DNA of 64,000 bases from JAWWPG01 sp038254365 (GTDB taxonomy: Bacteria; Actinomycetota; Actinomycetes; Propionibacteriales; Nocardioidaceae). Below are positions 9,051-17,030 of the stretch, in pieces (the first letter of the stretch is position 1; every line of letters begins with the position of its first letter). The translations under genes were made by a program, and so were the position numbers. Location: assembly GCA_038254365.1 (NCBI GenBank), contig JBBSGI010000002.1, forward strand, positions 42,849-106,848, written 5' to 3'. A model generated the notes under the pieces. That model searched no databases. It had not been told where the DNA came from and saw nothing but the letters and a program-made list of their open reading frames with translations.

Positions 9051-10658
9051 ATGAGCGACGCGCCCGACTCGCCCGTGCTGAGCCCCCCTGACCGCGAGCA
9101 CGACACCACGGCGACTTTCGCGCTCGACCCCGCCGTGGTACGACGTCTGGCGTCGACGCTGGTCGCCACGTCGGGTGAGTCCTACCCGACGTACGCCCCC
9201 TTCACCGGCCAGCCGATCGCGGCCATCCCATTGTCGACGGTCGCCGACGTCGCGGTCGCTGCGGACCGGGCGCGGCTGGCGCAGGCGCAGTGGGCCAGGG
9301 TCCCGCTGACGCAGCGAGCGGACATCCTGCTCCGGTTCCACGACCTCGTCCTCGACAGCCAGGACGAGATCCTCGACCTCGTCCAGTGGGAGTCGGGCAA
9401 GGCCCGCCTGCACGCCTTCGAGGAGGTCGCCCACGCGGCGATGACCGCCCGGTACTACGCCCGCACGGCGTTGCGGCACGTCGGGTCGAAACGGCGGCTG
9501 GGCATGTTCCCGATGCTCACCCGGGTCGACGTGCATCGGTCGCCCAAGGGGGTGGTTGGCGTGATCTCACCGTGGAACTACCCGTTCACGATGGCGCTCT
9601 CGGACGGCGTTGCCGCGTTGCTCGCGGGCAACGCCGTCGTGCACAAGCCCGACTCCCAGACTGCCTTGTCGGCGCTCTACGGCGTCGGGCTGCTGCACGA
9701 GGCGGGGCTGCCGGAGGGGTTGTGGCAGGTGGTCTGCGGAGAAGGCCCTGTCATCGGTCCCGCGGTCGTCGACAGCGTCGACTTCGTGTGCTTCACCGGG
9801 TCGACCCGGACCGGCCGCGAGGTAGGCACCCGAGCGGCGCAGCGGCTGGTCGGCGCCAGCCTCGAGCTGGGCGGCAAGAACGCCATGCTGGTGCTGCACG
9901 ACGCCGACCTCGACCGGTCAGCCGAGATCGCGGTTCGCGCCTGCTTCTCCTCGGCCGGTCAGCTCTGCGTGGCCACCGAACGCCTGTACGTGGCCGACCA
10001 GATCTACGACCACTTCCTGGCCAGGTTCCTGGGCCGCGTCGAGGACATGCGGCTGTCGGCGAAGCTCGAGTACGGCGCCGACATGGGCAGCCTGATCTCG
10101 CAGCAGCAGCTCGCCACGGTGGTCCACCATGTGGACGACGCCCGCGCCAAGGGCGCCCGGGTGCTCGCCGGGGGCCACCCCCGGCTCGACGTCGGGCCGC
10201 TGTTCTACGCGCCCACCGTGCTCGGCGGGGTGCGTCCCGGCATGGCATGCTTCGGCGACGAGACGTTCGGGCCGGTCGTGGCGGTCTACCGCTTCGGCGA
10301 GGAGGCCGACGCGGTGTCCCGAACCAACGAGGGGCCATACGGCCTGAATGCCTCCGTGCTGACCCGCGACACCCGCCGCGGCCGCGCACTCGCCCGGCAG
10401 ATCCGCTGCGGGAGCGTGAACATCAACGAGGGTTACAGCGCGTCGTTCGGCTCGATCGACGCGCCGATGGGCGGGGTGCGCAGCTCCGGTCTCGGCCGCC
10501 GGCAGGGGGTCGAGGGCGTCCAGCGATTCACCGACCCACAGACCGTCGTCACCCAGCGGGTGCTGCCGATCCGACCGGTCTTGGGTCTCTCGGAGCGGTC
10601 CTACGCCCAGACGATGACCGCGACGCTGAGGCTGTTGAAGAAGACCCACCGTCCGTGA
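9051..10658 (+). CDS. gabD2: Succinate-semialdehyde dehydrogenase (NADP+), GabD2-like
   Basis: A 535-residue aldehyde dehydrogenase that oxidises succinic semialdehyde to succinate, feeding the TCA cycle. The motifs are SPWNYPFTMALSDGVAALLAGNAVVHKPDSQ (cofactor site, conserved through its whole length), FTGSTRTGREVG, catalytic-base Glu in ASLELGGKN, and nucleophile Cys in SSAGQLCVATER. It resembles mycobacterial GabD2 throughout, including the late NINEGY and SAPMGG-type blocks. The first 25 residues are extra and divergent. The downstream GMC oxidoreductase starts within its stop codon (GTGA), so the two are translationally coupled. Confidence 0.88.
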   Translation: MSDAPDSPVLSPPDREHDTTATFALDPAVVRRLASTLVATSGESYPTYAPFTGQPIAAIPLSTVADVAVAADRARLAQAQWARVPLTQRADILLRFHDLVLDSQDEILDLVQWESGKARLHAFEEVAHAAMTARYYARTALRHVGSKRRLGMFPMLTRVDVHRSPKGVVGVISPWNYPFTMALSDGVAALLAGNAVVHKPDSQTALSALYGVGLLHEAGLPEGLWQVVCGEGPVIGPAVVDSVDFVCFTGSTRTGREVGTRAAQRLVGASLELGGKNAMLVLHDADLDRSAEIAVRACFSSAGQLCVATERLYVADQIYDHFLARFLGRVEDMRLSAKLEYGADMGSLISQQQLATVVHHVDDARAKGARVLAGGHPRLDVGPLFYAPTVLGGVRPGMACFGDETFGPVVAVYRFGEEADAVSRTNEGPYGLNASVLTRDTRRGRALARQIRCGSVNINEGYSASFGSIDAPMGGVRSSGLGRRQGVEGVQRFTDPQTVVTQRVLPIRPVLGLSERSYAQTMTATLRLLKKTHRP

Positions 10659-12427
10659 GTGCCGACTACGACGTCATCGTCATCGGGTCGGGGTTCGGGG
10701 GGTCCGTCAGCGCCCTGCGGCTCAGCGAGAAGGGTTACCGGGTCGGCGTGCTGGAGGCCGGTGCCCGGTTCGACGAGGCGTCGTACCCGGCGACCTCCTG
10801 GGACCTCCGCAGGTTCCTGTTCGCCCCCGCGGTCGGCTGCTATGGCATCCAGCGGATCGACGTGCTCAAGGACTGTCTGATCATGTCCGGCGCTGGGGTC
10901 GGAGGCGGTTCGCTGGTCTACGCCAACACCTTGTACGAGCCGCTGGACGCCTTCTACGCCGACCCGTCGTGGAACTCGATTACGGACTGGCGTGTCGAGC
11001 TGGCGCCGTACTTCGCCCAGGCCAAGCGGATGCTCGGCGTGGTCACCAACCCGACGATGTCACCGAGCGACCAGGTGATGCGCGCGGTCGCCGCCGAGAT
11101 GGGGGTGGCGGACACCTTCCGGCTCACCCCGGTGGGGGTCTACTTCGGCGCCCCGGGCGTGACCGAGCCGGACCCGTACTTCGGTGGCGCCGGCCCTGAC
11201 CGCACCGGCTGTCTCGAGTGTGGCGAGTGCATGACGGGCTGCCGCCACAACGCGAAGAACACGCTGCCGAAGAACTACCTCTACCTCGCCGAGCAGGCCG
11301 GCGCGGTCGTGCATCCCCTCACCACGGTCACCAAGGTCGCGCCGCGGCCCAGTGGCGGGTACGACGTCACGACGGTACCGACCGACGTGAAGGTGCGCCG
11401 CCGGGCGCGGGCGCGAGTGCTGAGCGCGGACCAGGTGATCTTCTCCGCGTCGGCGCTCGGGACCCAGCGGCTGCTGCACCGGATGCGCGACGACGGTGTG
11501 CTGCCCGGGGTGTCCGCGCGGCTGGGACATCTCACCCGGACCAACTCGGAGTCGATCCTGGGCGCCGTCTCGCGTGACCCGACCGTCGACTACACCCGTG
11601 GGGTCGCGATCACCTCGTCCTTCCACCCGGACCCGCAGACCCACGTCGAGCCCGTGCGCTACGGCAAGGGCAGCAACGCGATGAGCTTCCTGCAGACGAT
11701 CCTGACCGACGAGGAGGCCGGGACGCCGAGGTGGCGGGTCTGGCTGCGGGAGATGTGGCGGCAACGCCGGGCCTTGCCCGGGTTGTACGACCTGCGGCAC
11801 TGGTCGGAGCGCGCGGTGATCGCCTTGGTCATGCAATCGCTGGACAACTCGATCACCACCTACACCCGCCGCAGCCGGCTGACCGGCCGCCGCCGGCTCA
11901 CGTCCCGGCAGGGCCACGGCCGGCCCAACCCCACCTGGATCCCGGTCGCCAACGACGCGGTACGACGGATGGCGCGGCTGGTCGATGGCACGCCGGGCGG
12001 CACCCTCGGCGAGCCCTTCAAGCGGCCGCTGACCGCGCACTTCATCGGGGGCTGCGCCATCGGGGACAGTGCGGAGTCGGGGGTCATCGACGCTTACCAG
12101 CGGCTCTACGGACATCCGGGCCTGCACGTCGTCGACGGCTCGGCGGTCTCGGCCAACCTGGGCGTCAATCCCTCGCTGACGATCACCGCCCAGGCGGAGC
12201 GGGCGATGGCGCTGTGGCCCAACAAGGGCGACGCAGACCCCCGACCACCGCTCGGCTTGCCGTACCAGCGCGTCGCGCCGGTCTCCCCGGCTCATCCGGC
12301 GGTTCCGGGGAACGCCTATGCCCCTCCCCATTGTCGAGATCAGGTGACGGTCCGGCCGCGGCTCAGGTTCCATCAGGTCTCGATTTGGGAGGCTAGGCGC
12401 CGGGATCGACCCCTTTGGGCGACCTGA
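10655..12427 (+). CDS. choD: GMC-family FAD oxidoreductase, ChoD-like (cholesterol oxidase family)
   Basis: 590 residues from the GTG that overlaps the gabD2 stop. The N-terminus has the FAD-binding YDVIVIGSGFGGSVSALRL, followed by GAGVGGGSLVYANTLY. The C-terminal GMC block contains THS-like LTAHFIGGCAIGDS and NLGVNPSLTITAQAERA. Residues about 186-196 carry CLECGECMTGC, a CxxCxxCxxxC pattern that actinobacterial ChoD proteins share. Position between guaB3 and guaA also matches mycobacterial choD. True cholesterol oxidation is doubtful for this subgroup, and the electron acceptor is unknown. The last 40 or so residues are divergent and overlap a hairpin, so the original protein may have ended earlier. 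Confidence 0.83.
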   Translation: MSADYDVIVIGSGFGGSVSALRLSEKGYRVGVLEAGARFDEASYPATSWDLRRFLFAPAVGCYGIQRIDVLKDCLIMSGAGVGGGSLVYANTLYEPLDAFYADPSWNSITDWRVELAPYFAQAKRMLGVVTNPTMSPSDQVMRAVAAEMGVADTFRLTPVGVYFGAPGVTEPDPYFGGAGPDRTGCLECGECMTGCRHNAKNTLPKNYLYLAEQAGAVVHPLTTVTKVAPRPSGGYDVTTVPTDVKVRRRARARVLSADQVIFSASALGTQRLLHRMRDDGVLPGVSARLGHLTRTNSESILGAVSRDPTVDYTRGVAITSSFHPDPQTHVEPVRYGKGSNAMSFLQTILTDEEAGTPRWRVWLREMWRQRRALPGLYDLRHWSERAVIALVMQSLDNSITTYTRRSRLTGRRRLTSRQGHGRPNPTWIPVANDAVRRMARLVDGTPGGTLGEPFKRPLTAHFIGGCAIGDSAESGVIDAYQRLYGHPGLHVVDGSAVSANLGVNPSLTITAQAERAMALWPNKGDADPRPPLGLPYQRVAPVSPAHPAVPGNAYAPPHCRDQVTVRPRLRFHQVSIWEARRRDRPLWAT

Positions 12428-12436
12428 GCTCCCAAA
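12384..12436. terminator. Inverted repeat across the choD stop
   Basis: TTTGGGAG (12384-12391) pairs perfectly with CTCCCAAA (12429-12436). The choD stop is at 12425-12427, inside the loop side of the structure. It may act as a 3'-end hairpin before guaA. Lack of a T-tract keeps confidence low. Confidence 0.35.
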
Positions 12437-12536
12437 CGGACTGGCTTATCGGTCACACCCGGAGACCAGCCGAGCGCCGGATACACTGGGCGCCTGCCGG
12501 GACGTCACCGGCTGTCCCCGACCCGAAGGGGCGTCC

Positions 12537-14105
12537 GTGAGCGTCGACCATGACCTCGTCCTCGTCGTCGACTTCGGGGCCCAGTACGCCCAGCTGATCG
12601 CCCGGCGGGTGCGCGAGGCTCGGATCTACTCCGAGATCGTGCCCCACACGATGAGCGTGGCGGAGATGCTCGCGCGTGGCCCGAAGGCCATCATTCTCAG
12701 CGGTGGACCGCAGTCTGTGTACGCCGAGGGAGCGCCGCAGGTCGACGGCAGGATCTTCGCCGCGGAGGTGCCGGTGTTCGGCATCTGTTACGGCTTCCAG
12801 GCGATGGCTCAGGCGTTGGGCGGCGACGTCCGCCGTACCGGACTGTCGGAGTTCGGCCGGACCGTGGTGACCGTGGACTCGCAGGGCACCTTGCTGGCCG
12901 ACGTCCGGAGCGGCAACCGGGTGTGGATGAGCCACGGGGACGCAGTCGCGACAGCGCCGCCCGGGTTCGCCACTCTCGCGACAACCGCTGGGGCACCGGT
13001 AGCGGCCTTCGAGGAGCTGGGTCGAGGCTTCGCCGGTGTCCAGTGGCACCCGGAGGTTCTACACACCGAGAACGGCCAGCGTGTGCTCGAGCGCTTCCTT
13101 CACGTCATCGCTGGGTGCCGGCAGACGTGGACGACGGGCAACGTCGTCGAGGAGCAGCTGGCGGCGATCCGCGAGCAGGTCGGGGACAAGCGGGCAATCT
13201 GCGGGCTCTCGGGCGGCGTCGACTCGGCGGTGGCCGCTGCCCTTGTGCAGCGTGCGATCGGCGACCGGCTGACGTGTGTGTTCGTCGATCACGGGTTGCT
13301 GCGCAAGGGCGAGGCTGAACAGGTCGAGCGAGACTACGTGGCCGCGACCGGTGTCCGGCTGAAAGTGGTCGACGCGTCGAAGGACTTCCTGGCGGCCCTG
13401 GCGGGGGTACGCGACCCCGAGGAGAAGCGCAAGATCGTCGGGCGGGAGTTCATCCGCAGCTTCGAGTCGGCCGAGCGGGAGATCGTGGCGGAGGCCGACG
13501 AGGGGGGTGCGCCGGTCGAGTTCCTCGTGCAGGGGACGCTCTACCCCGACGTCGTCGAGTCGGGAGGTGGTGAGGGTGCGGCCACCATCAAGTCCCATCA
13601 CAACGTGGGCGGGCTGCCCGCGGACCTGCTGTTCTCTCTCGTCGAACCGTTGCGGACGCTGTTCAAGGACGAGGTGCGCAAGGTCGGCGAGGAGCTCGGG
13701 CTGCCCGCCGAGATCGTCTGGCGGCAGCCGTTCCCTGGGCCTGGCCTTTCCATCCGGATCGTGGGCGAGGTCACCGAGGACCGGCTCTCCGTCCTGCGCG
13801 AGGCCGACGCGATCGCCCGGGCCGGGCTCACTGCCGCTGGCCTGGACCGCGACATCTGGCAGTTTCCCGTCGTCCTCCTGGCCGACGTGCGGTCGGTCGG
13901 CGTGCAGGGCGACGGCCGCACCTACGGCCACCCCGTCGTGCTGCGACCAGTAACCTCGGAGGACGCGATGACCGCCGACTGGGCGCGGGTCCCGTACGAC
14001 GTCATCGAGGCCATCTCGACTCGCATCACCAACGAGGTTCGCGAGGTCAACCGGGTAGTGGTCGACGTGACCAGCAAGCCACCCGGCACGATCGAGTGGG
14101 AGTAA
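12537..14105 (+). CDS. guaA: GMP synthase (glutamine-hydrolysing)
   Basis: Aminates XMP to GMP with glutamine and ATP in the cytoplasm. At 522 residues it has the normal two-part layout. The class I glutamine amidotransferase carries nucleophile Cys in VFGICYGFQAMAQ and His/Glu in QWHPEV. The ATP-pyrophosphatase domain carries the P-loop CGLSGGVDSAVAAALV, and the dimerisation domain ends with the conserved SKPPGTIEWE. The GTG at 12537 is preceded by AAGGGG at 5-nt spacing. With guaB and guaB3 upstream it completes the guanylate branch in this segment. Confidence 0.97.
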   Translation: MSVDHDLVLVVDFGAQYAQLIARRVREARIYSEIVPHTMSVAEMLARGPKAIILSGGPQSVYAEGAPQVDGRIFAAEVPVFGICYGFQAMAQALGGDVRRTGLSEFGRTVVTVDSQGTLLADVRSGNRVWMSHGDAVATAPPGFATLATTAGAPVAAFEELGRGFAGVQWHPEVLHTENGQRVLERFLHVIAGCRQTWTTGNVVEEQLAAIREQVGDKRAICGLSGGVDSAVAAALVQRAIGDRLTCVFVDHGLLRKGEAEQVERDYVAATGVRLKVVDASKDFLAALAGVRDPEEKRKIVGREFIRSFESAEREIVAEADEGGAPVEFLVQGTLYPDVVESGGGEGAATIKSHHNVGGLPADLLFSLVEPLRTLFKDEVRKVGEELGLPAEIVWRQPFPGPGLSIRIVGEVTEDRLSVLREADAIARAGLTAAGLDRDIWQFPVVLLADVRSVGVQGDGRTYGHPVVLRPVTSEDAMTADWARVPYDVIEAISTRITNEVREVNRVVVDVTSKPPGTIEWE

Positions 14106-14148
14106 GCCACCAACTCTGAGGTGACGTCCCAGACCGCGACTTCGTGGG

Positions 14149-14958
14149 TCAGATCGACGAGGCGTGGTCGGGGACGTAGTGCTGTTGCTCCCGAGGCGAT
14201 CGTTGGTAGCCGGTCGGCGCGGGCCGCTCGGGCAGCGCGATCTTCGGCCGCTCGACCGGCGTGTAGGGGACCACCGACAGCAGGTGCGCGATCATGTTCA
14301 GCCTGGCCCGACGTTTGTCCTCGGCTTCGACCACGAACCACGGTGAGTGCCTCGTGTCAGTCGCCGCGAACATCTCGTCCTTCGCTCGCGAGAAGTCCTC
14401 CCATCGCGTCATCGACTCCACGTCTGTGGGCGACAGCTTCCACTGCCGCATCGGGTCGGTGAGGCGGGACTCGAAGCGCCGCTGCTGCTCGTCGTCGCTG
14501 ACCGAGAACCAGTACTTCCGCAGCAGGATCCCGTCCTCCAGCAGGAGGTTCTCGAAGATCGGGCACTGGTGGAGGAAGCGCGCATGCTGCTCCGGCGTGC
14601 AGTAGCCCATCACGATCTCGACGCCTGCCCGGTTGTACCAGCTCCGGTCGAAGAGCACGATCTCGCCCGCCGCGGGAAGCTGCTCGACGTAGCGCTGGAA
14701 GTACCACTGGGTGCGCTCACGGTCGTTGGGCGTCGGAAGCGCGGCGATCCGGCCAGCCCGGGGGTTGAGGAACTCTGTCACCCGCTTGATGACGCTCCCC
14801 TTGCCGGCGGCATCTCGGCCCTCGAAGACGACCGCGACCCGGGCCCCCGTCGTACGGACCCACTCCTGCATGAGCACCAGCTCACCTTGCAGCCGAAGCA
14901 GCTCCTTCTCGTAGGCCTTGCGGGGGACTTTCGCAGCGCGCTCGGCAGCTTCGGTCAC
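14149..14958 (-). CDS. ppk2: Polyphosphate kinase 2 family protein
   Basis: 269 residues; transfers phosphate between polyphosphate and nucleotides. Visible are Walker A in VVFEGRDAAGKGSVIKR, the PTPNDRERTQWYFQRYV lid region, Walker B in VLFDRSWYNRAGVE and the typical WKLSPTD block. A single domain of this size matches class I PPK2 (NDP phosphorylation), but class cannot be fixed by eye. The frame stays open further upstream; the GTG at 14958 is chosen because AAGGAG lies 4 nt before it and it begins the conserved part. It is 14 nt downstream of the deacetylase gene on the same strand. Confidence 0.93.
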   Translation of the reverse strand: MTEAAERAAKVPRKAYEKELLRLQGELVLMQEWVRTTGARVAVVFEGRDAAGKGSVIKRVTEFLNPRAGRIAALPTPNDRERTQWYFQRYVEQLPAAGEIVLFDRSWYNRAGVEIVMGYCTPEQHARFLHQCPIFENLLLEDGILLRKYWFSVSDDEQQRRFESRLTDPMRQWKLSPTDVESMTRWEDFSRAKDEMFAATDTRHSPWFVVEAEDKRRARLNMIAHLLSVVPYTPVERPKIALPERPAPTGYQRSPREQQHYVPDHASSI

Positions 14959-14972
14959 GACACTCCTTGACG

Positions 14973-15734
14973 CTAGGGGGCAGGGTTCAAGATCCTGGCG
15001 AACGTCACGAACGAGTAGCCGAGGGCGCGCAGCCTGGTGATGACCGTCGGCAGGGCATGGGCGTCGAGAGTCGAACCGTCGTCGGGGTTGGACCCCACGT
15101 GCATGAGCACGATCTCGCCCGGCTGTGCGGCCCCGACGACCCGAGCCACCACCTTCTTCACGGTCATGCCGCCGGACGTGCCCATCCATCCGAGACTGTC
15201 GACGGTCCAGCGGAACGACACGTAACAGAGGTCGTTCACCAGCGCGATGGTCCGCGCGTCGCGTGCCCCGAACGGGAACCGGAAGATCCGGCGCGGGTCC
15301 TGCCCGGTCACGCGCACGATGGCGCTCTGGGCGTCCAGCACCTGCTTGCGCACCGCGGCATCGCTCAGGTGGGTCAGGTCGGGGTGGGTCATCGTGTGGT
15401 TGCCGAGCAGGTAGTCCGACATCGCCCTGGACCGCACCGGGAACGTGTTGGCGAACGCGCCGGTGAGAAGGAACGTCCCCCGGACGTGCTGGGCCCGGAG
15501 GGTGGACAGGATCGAGTCGACACCATCGGCATTGGCGCCCGCATCGAAGGTGAGGGCGACGACCTTCTCGCTCACCGGCAACCGCTCGAGATCCAAGCCG
15601 CGATATTTCGCCGGAATGGCGCATCCGGCCGCTGGAGCCCCGGCCGACACCGGTGGCTCAGCCGCCGAGACGGACAGCAGGACGGCGACAGCCGCACATC
15701 CGGACGCGACTGCTATCCGAAGTCTCTTGCTCAT
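14973..15734 (-). CDS. Exported polysaccharide deacetylase (NodB/CE4 family)
   Basis: 253 residues with an N-terminal signal peptide (basic start, hydrophobic stretch to about residue 25, then Ala/Pro-rich). NodB motif 1 reads TFDAGAN, in which the second Asp of the usual TFDDG is replaced by Ala, a common variant. Motif 2 is NHTMTHPD (metal-binding H-x3-H). FPFGARD and LMHVGSNPDDG match later CE4 motifs. It probably removes N- or O-acetyl groups from cell-wall glycans outside the membrane. It likely shares a transcript with ppk2. Confidence 0.88.
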   Translation of the reverse strand: MSKRLRIAVASGCAAVAVLLSVSAAEPPVSAGAPAAGCAIPAKYRGLDLERLPVSEKVVALTFDAGANADGVDSILSTLRAQHVRGTFLLTGAFANTFPVRSRAMSDYLLGNHTMTHPDLTHLSDAAVRKQVLDAQSAIVRVTGQDPRRIFRFPFGARDARTIALVNDLCYVSFRWTVDSLGWMGTSGGMTVKKVVARVVGAAQPGEIVLMHVGSNPDDGSTLDAHALPTVITRLRALGYSFVTFARILNPAP

Positions 15735-15827
15735 GGTCGGCCCCTTCCCTCATGGGGAGCCGTCCTAACGCCGGACGCCCTCCTGCACACAACCTACTCT
15801 CGGCGAGAGTTTGTCCGCCGGGGTTAG

Positions 15828-16808
15828 ATGGAGGTCATGGACTACACACAACTCGGAAGATCCGGTCTGTCGGTGAGCAGGCTGTGCCTCGGCACGATGA
15901 ACTTCGGCCCGCACACCGACGAGCCCGACTCTCACGCGATCATGGACCAGGCCCACGACAACGGCATCAACTTCTTCGACACCGCGAACGTCTACGGGTG
16001 GGGCGAGCACAAGGGCCGGACGGAGGAGATCCTCGGCACCTGGTTCGCTCAGGGTGGTGGACGTCGTGAGCGCACCGTGCTCGCGACCAAGCTGTACGGC
16101 GATATGGGCGAGTGGCCCAACGACGGCAGGCTCTCGGCGCTGAACATCCGGCGCGCCTGCGACGCCAGCCTGCGCCGGATGAAGACCGACCACATCGACC
16201 TCTACCAGATGCACCACGTCGACAGGGACACCCCCTGGGACGAGATCTGGCAGGCGATGGAAGTGCTGGTCGCCCAGGGCAAGATCTTGTACGTCGGAAG
16301 CTCGAACTTCGCCGGATGGCACATCGCGCAGGCGCAGGCGGCCGCGGCCTCGAGGCACTTCACCGGGCTGGTCAGCGAGCAGTCGATCTACAACCTGTTG
16401 ACCCGCGACATCGAGCGGGAGGTCCTGCCCGCCGCGCAGCACTACGGCCTCGGCATCATCCCCTGGTCGCCTCTCCACGGGGGGCTGCTCGGCGGCGTCA
16501 TCCGAAAGGAACGCGATGGCCGACGACGTACGTCCGGCCGCGCCGCGGACTCACTTGAGGAGCACCGGGACCAGATCGAGCGCTACGAGGACCTCTGCGA
16601 GAAGGTCGGGCAGGAGCCGGCCGAGGTCGGATTGGCGTGGCTGCTCAGCCGGCCGGGAGTGACGGCGCCGATCGTCGGGCCGCGCACGGCCGACCAGCTC
16701 AGCTCAGCCGTGGCCGCGGAGAGCCTGACCATCGAGGGCTCAGTGCTGGAGGAGCTCGACGAGATCTTCCCGGGCTACCGCACCGCACCCGAGGACTACG
16801 CCTGGTAG
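15828..16808 (+). CDS. Aldo/keto reductase
   Basis: A TIM-barrel NAD(P)H-dependent oxidoreductase of 326 residues. The catalytic tetrad is readable: Asp and Tyr in FFDTANVYGWGEHKGR, Lys in VLATKLYGDMG and His in YQMHHVDRDTPWDE. The sequence is typical of the broad Tas/YajO-like bacterial subgroup; the substrate is unknown. Starts at 15828 and 15837 (ATG GAC TAC) are both possible; the second begins where family members usually begin. It is divergent from the deacetylase. Confidence 0.9.
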   Translation: MEVMDYTQLGRSGLSVSRLCLGTMNFGPHTDEPDSHAIMDQAHDNGINFFDTANVYGWGEHKGRTEEILGTWFAQGGGRRERTVLATKLYGDMGEWPNDGRLSALNIRRACDASLRRMKTDHIDLYQMHHVDRDTPWDEIWQAMEVLVAQGKILYVGSSNFAGWHIAQAQAAAASRHFTGLVSEQSIYNLLTRDIEREVLPAAQHYGLGIIPWSPLHGGLLGGVIRKERDGRRRTSGRAADSLEEHRDQIERYEDLCEKVGQEPAEVGLAWLLSRPGVTAPIVGPRTADQLSSAVAAESLTIEGSVLEELDEIFPGYRTAPEDYAW

Positions 16809-16827
16809 GTCGCGCGGACGAGCCCCC

Positions 16828-16980
16828 CACCTTGAGGTAGGGATAGAGCGTCCACTGGTTGTCGGCGATGTCGGCCCCGTCGGAGACCGCCATGCAGAAG
16901 TAGTAGGGCCCGGGGTAAGGACAGGTCGGCGACGATCCACTTGTTGGACGGCCGGTCGAAGATGACCCTGCCAACAAGGC
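16828..16980 (-). pseudogene. Decayed fragment of an exported beta-propeller-like protein
   Basis: Between the aldo/keto reductase and the large propeller gene, two minus-strand reading frames carry adjoining pieces of protein-like sequence. One reads VIFDRPSNKWIVADLS (from 16966 leftwards); the other reads PYYFCMAVSDGADIADNQW and then TLYPYLK. In intact exported propeller proteins of actinobacteria a 'D-R-x-W-V-x-D-F ... P-Y-x-x-C-x-A-V-S' block is contiguous. Here the halves are out of frame and nothing flanks them. I read this as a remnant with an indel; its parent may be related to the two neighbouring genes. Confidence 0.55.
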
Positions 16981-17030
16981 GATGGCCCGCCAACCGAAGC
17001 TGACGAGCCATCGCCCCTCTGGCGCTGAGC

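Noticed and set aside
9290..10654. N-terminal extension of the choD frame over gabD2
   Set aside because: The part before 10655 is an out-of-frame reading of the aldehyde dehydrogenase. Homology starts exactly at the GTG that overlaps the gabD2 stop.
14959..15624. N-terminal extension of PPK2 into the deacetylase gene
   Set aside because: Low-complexity Arg/Pro-rich shadow sequence. PPK2 begins at the GTG with AAGGAG, and the other frame encodes a clear deacetylase.
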